Origin: Wurfbainia villosa
Taxonomy: Eukaryota > Streptophyta > Magnoliopsida > Zingiberales > Zingiberaceae
DNA: 64,000 bases
Assembly: GCA_025175895.1 (NCBI GenBank)
Contig: CM045992.1
Location: 119,128,377 to 119,192,376, forward strand
Reading direction: 5' to 3'
Shown here: one piece after another, positions 63,281 to 64,000 of the stretch
Position numbering within the stretch: position 1 is the first letter of the stretch
Layout of the letters: every line of letters begins with the position of its first letter
Made by a program: the position numbers and the translations under genes
Notes under the pieces: generated by a model
Told to the model about the DNA's origin: nothing
The model's input: only the letters and a program-made list of their open reading frames with translations
The model's database searches: none

Positions 63281-64000
63281 CGGTATTACACTTACGATGG
63301 TGTATAATAAAAGGGAAGAAATATCCATGGGAAGTGATTATAATACAATATCGATAAATTAATTACTAATAAAAAAATTTCTTCGGTATCCATGTTGATA
63401 TTGTTGTTGCCCTTTCAATTGTTTATTTTATTTATATAAAAAATATTCTCAGGGATTGATTATTGGAGGTGACGATCATTATCGATGAACTTTGTATTTA
63501 CTGCGTTAGTAAATACATCGTTTGATTTATCTCTTCCATATTTATTTTACTTATATATCGGTATGAGAGGTGGACACGTAGATACTGTTACAAGTAAAGT
63601 AACGGTGTTACTTACTATGACAATGGAAGTGATGTCTTGGTGTGAAAATTAAATTGTTTGTAATACAACATTTTAAGTTAATTACTAATCAAAATCTAGC
63701 TTCGATGCTTTACTAATAATACATCATTATCCTCTAATTGCTAACTTTGATGTTGGTATTATTGTAGCTCTTTCCATTGTTTATTTTGCTTGTTCGTTCG
63801 GGAGTTTGTAACGGTATTACTTACAATAATATACGATAAAAGAGAAGAAAGTACCATGGCAATGAAAGTGATCCTTTATTGTGAAAATTAAATTGATTAT
63901 AATGCAACATTCCAAGTTAATTACTAAAAAATCTAACTTCAATATTGTATTAATAATACATCATTATCCTCTAATTACTAACTTCAAAATCTTGGTGTAG
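63218..64000 (+). repeat. Tandem array derived from the 3' end of the MDAR gene
   Basis: The last coding bases plus 3'-UTR (GTTGCAGCTCTTTCGATTGT, TTCGCTTGTTGGTTCGG, TAACGGTATTAC, AAAAGGGAAGAAATATCCAT GG) recur downstream. GTTGCCCTTTCAATTGTTTA occurs at 63406, a weaker ATCTCTTCCATATTTATTTT at about 63527 with TAACGGTGTTAC at 63600, and GTAGCTCTTTCCATTGTTTA with TTGCTTGTTCGTTCGGGAG, TAACGGTATTAC and AAAAGAGAAGAAAGTACCAT GG at 63764-63858. A separate marker, ACATCATTATCCTCTAATT, occurs at 63721 and 63959, 238 bp apart. The array runs to the window edge. Confidence 0.75.

Overview
The window is plant nuclear DNA. Its genes are split by short AT-rich GT-AG introns, intergenic DNA is AT-rich with long poly(A/T) tracts, and it carries RTE-type LINEs, tRNA-derived SINEs, hAT and Mutator-like elements and many MITEs. 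Housekeeping genes carry plant-type promoter motifs (TGGGCC/T site II, telo-box). A monocot is possible (bimodal GC content, TE spectrum), but the sequence alone does not fix the species.

Layout. (1) 1-22.7 kb, + strand: the 3' three quarters of DEG7, a large DegP/HtrA-family protease. The catalytic N-terminal exons lie off the left edge. The introns hold an RTE LINE split by a decayed hAT transposon (about 0.3-2.3 kb) and a roughly 10 kb intron (9569-19595) with an LTR element hit by a SINE, further SINEs, a MITE and an RTE LINE whose reverse-transcriptase region is deleted. (2) 25.3-25.8 kb, +: an intronless small plant-specific protein of unknown function. (3) 25.8-40.5 kb: a gene-free TE region with two related Mutator-like TIR elements (one with a matching 9-bp target duplication), several SINEs and several TIR elements with unusual CGATCG-rich cores. 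(4) 40.5-45.1 kb, +: a domesticated hAT-transposase (SLEEPER-like) gene with a BED zinc finger and a hAT dimerisation domain. (5) 46.9-51.2 kb, +: mitochondrial ATP synthase subunit O (OSCP), six exons, complete. (6) 53.8-55.8 kb, - strand: 40S ribosomal protein S23 (uS12), four exons, complete. (7) 58.5-63.3 kb, +: membrane-anchored monodehydroascorbate reductase (MDAR4-like), seven exons, complete, followed by a decaying tandem array derived from its own 3' end.

The genes do not form a pathway; this is an ordinary plant gene neighbourhood. OSCP serves mitochondrial ATP synthesis, RPS23 the cytosolic ribosome, MDAR4 peroxisomal-membrane ascorbate recycling, and DEG7 chloroplast proteolysis. 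The less ordinary content is in the repeats. I see no rRNA, tRNA gene, CRISPR array or bacterial-type operon.
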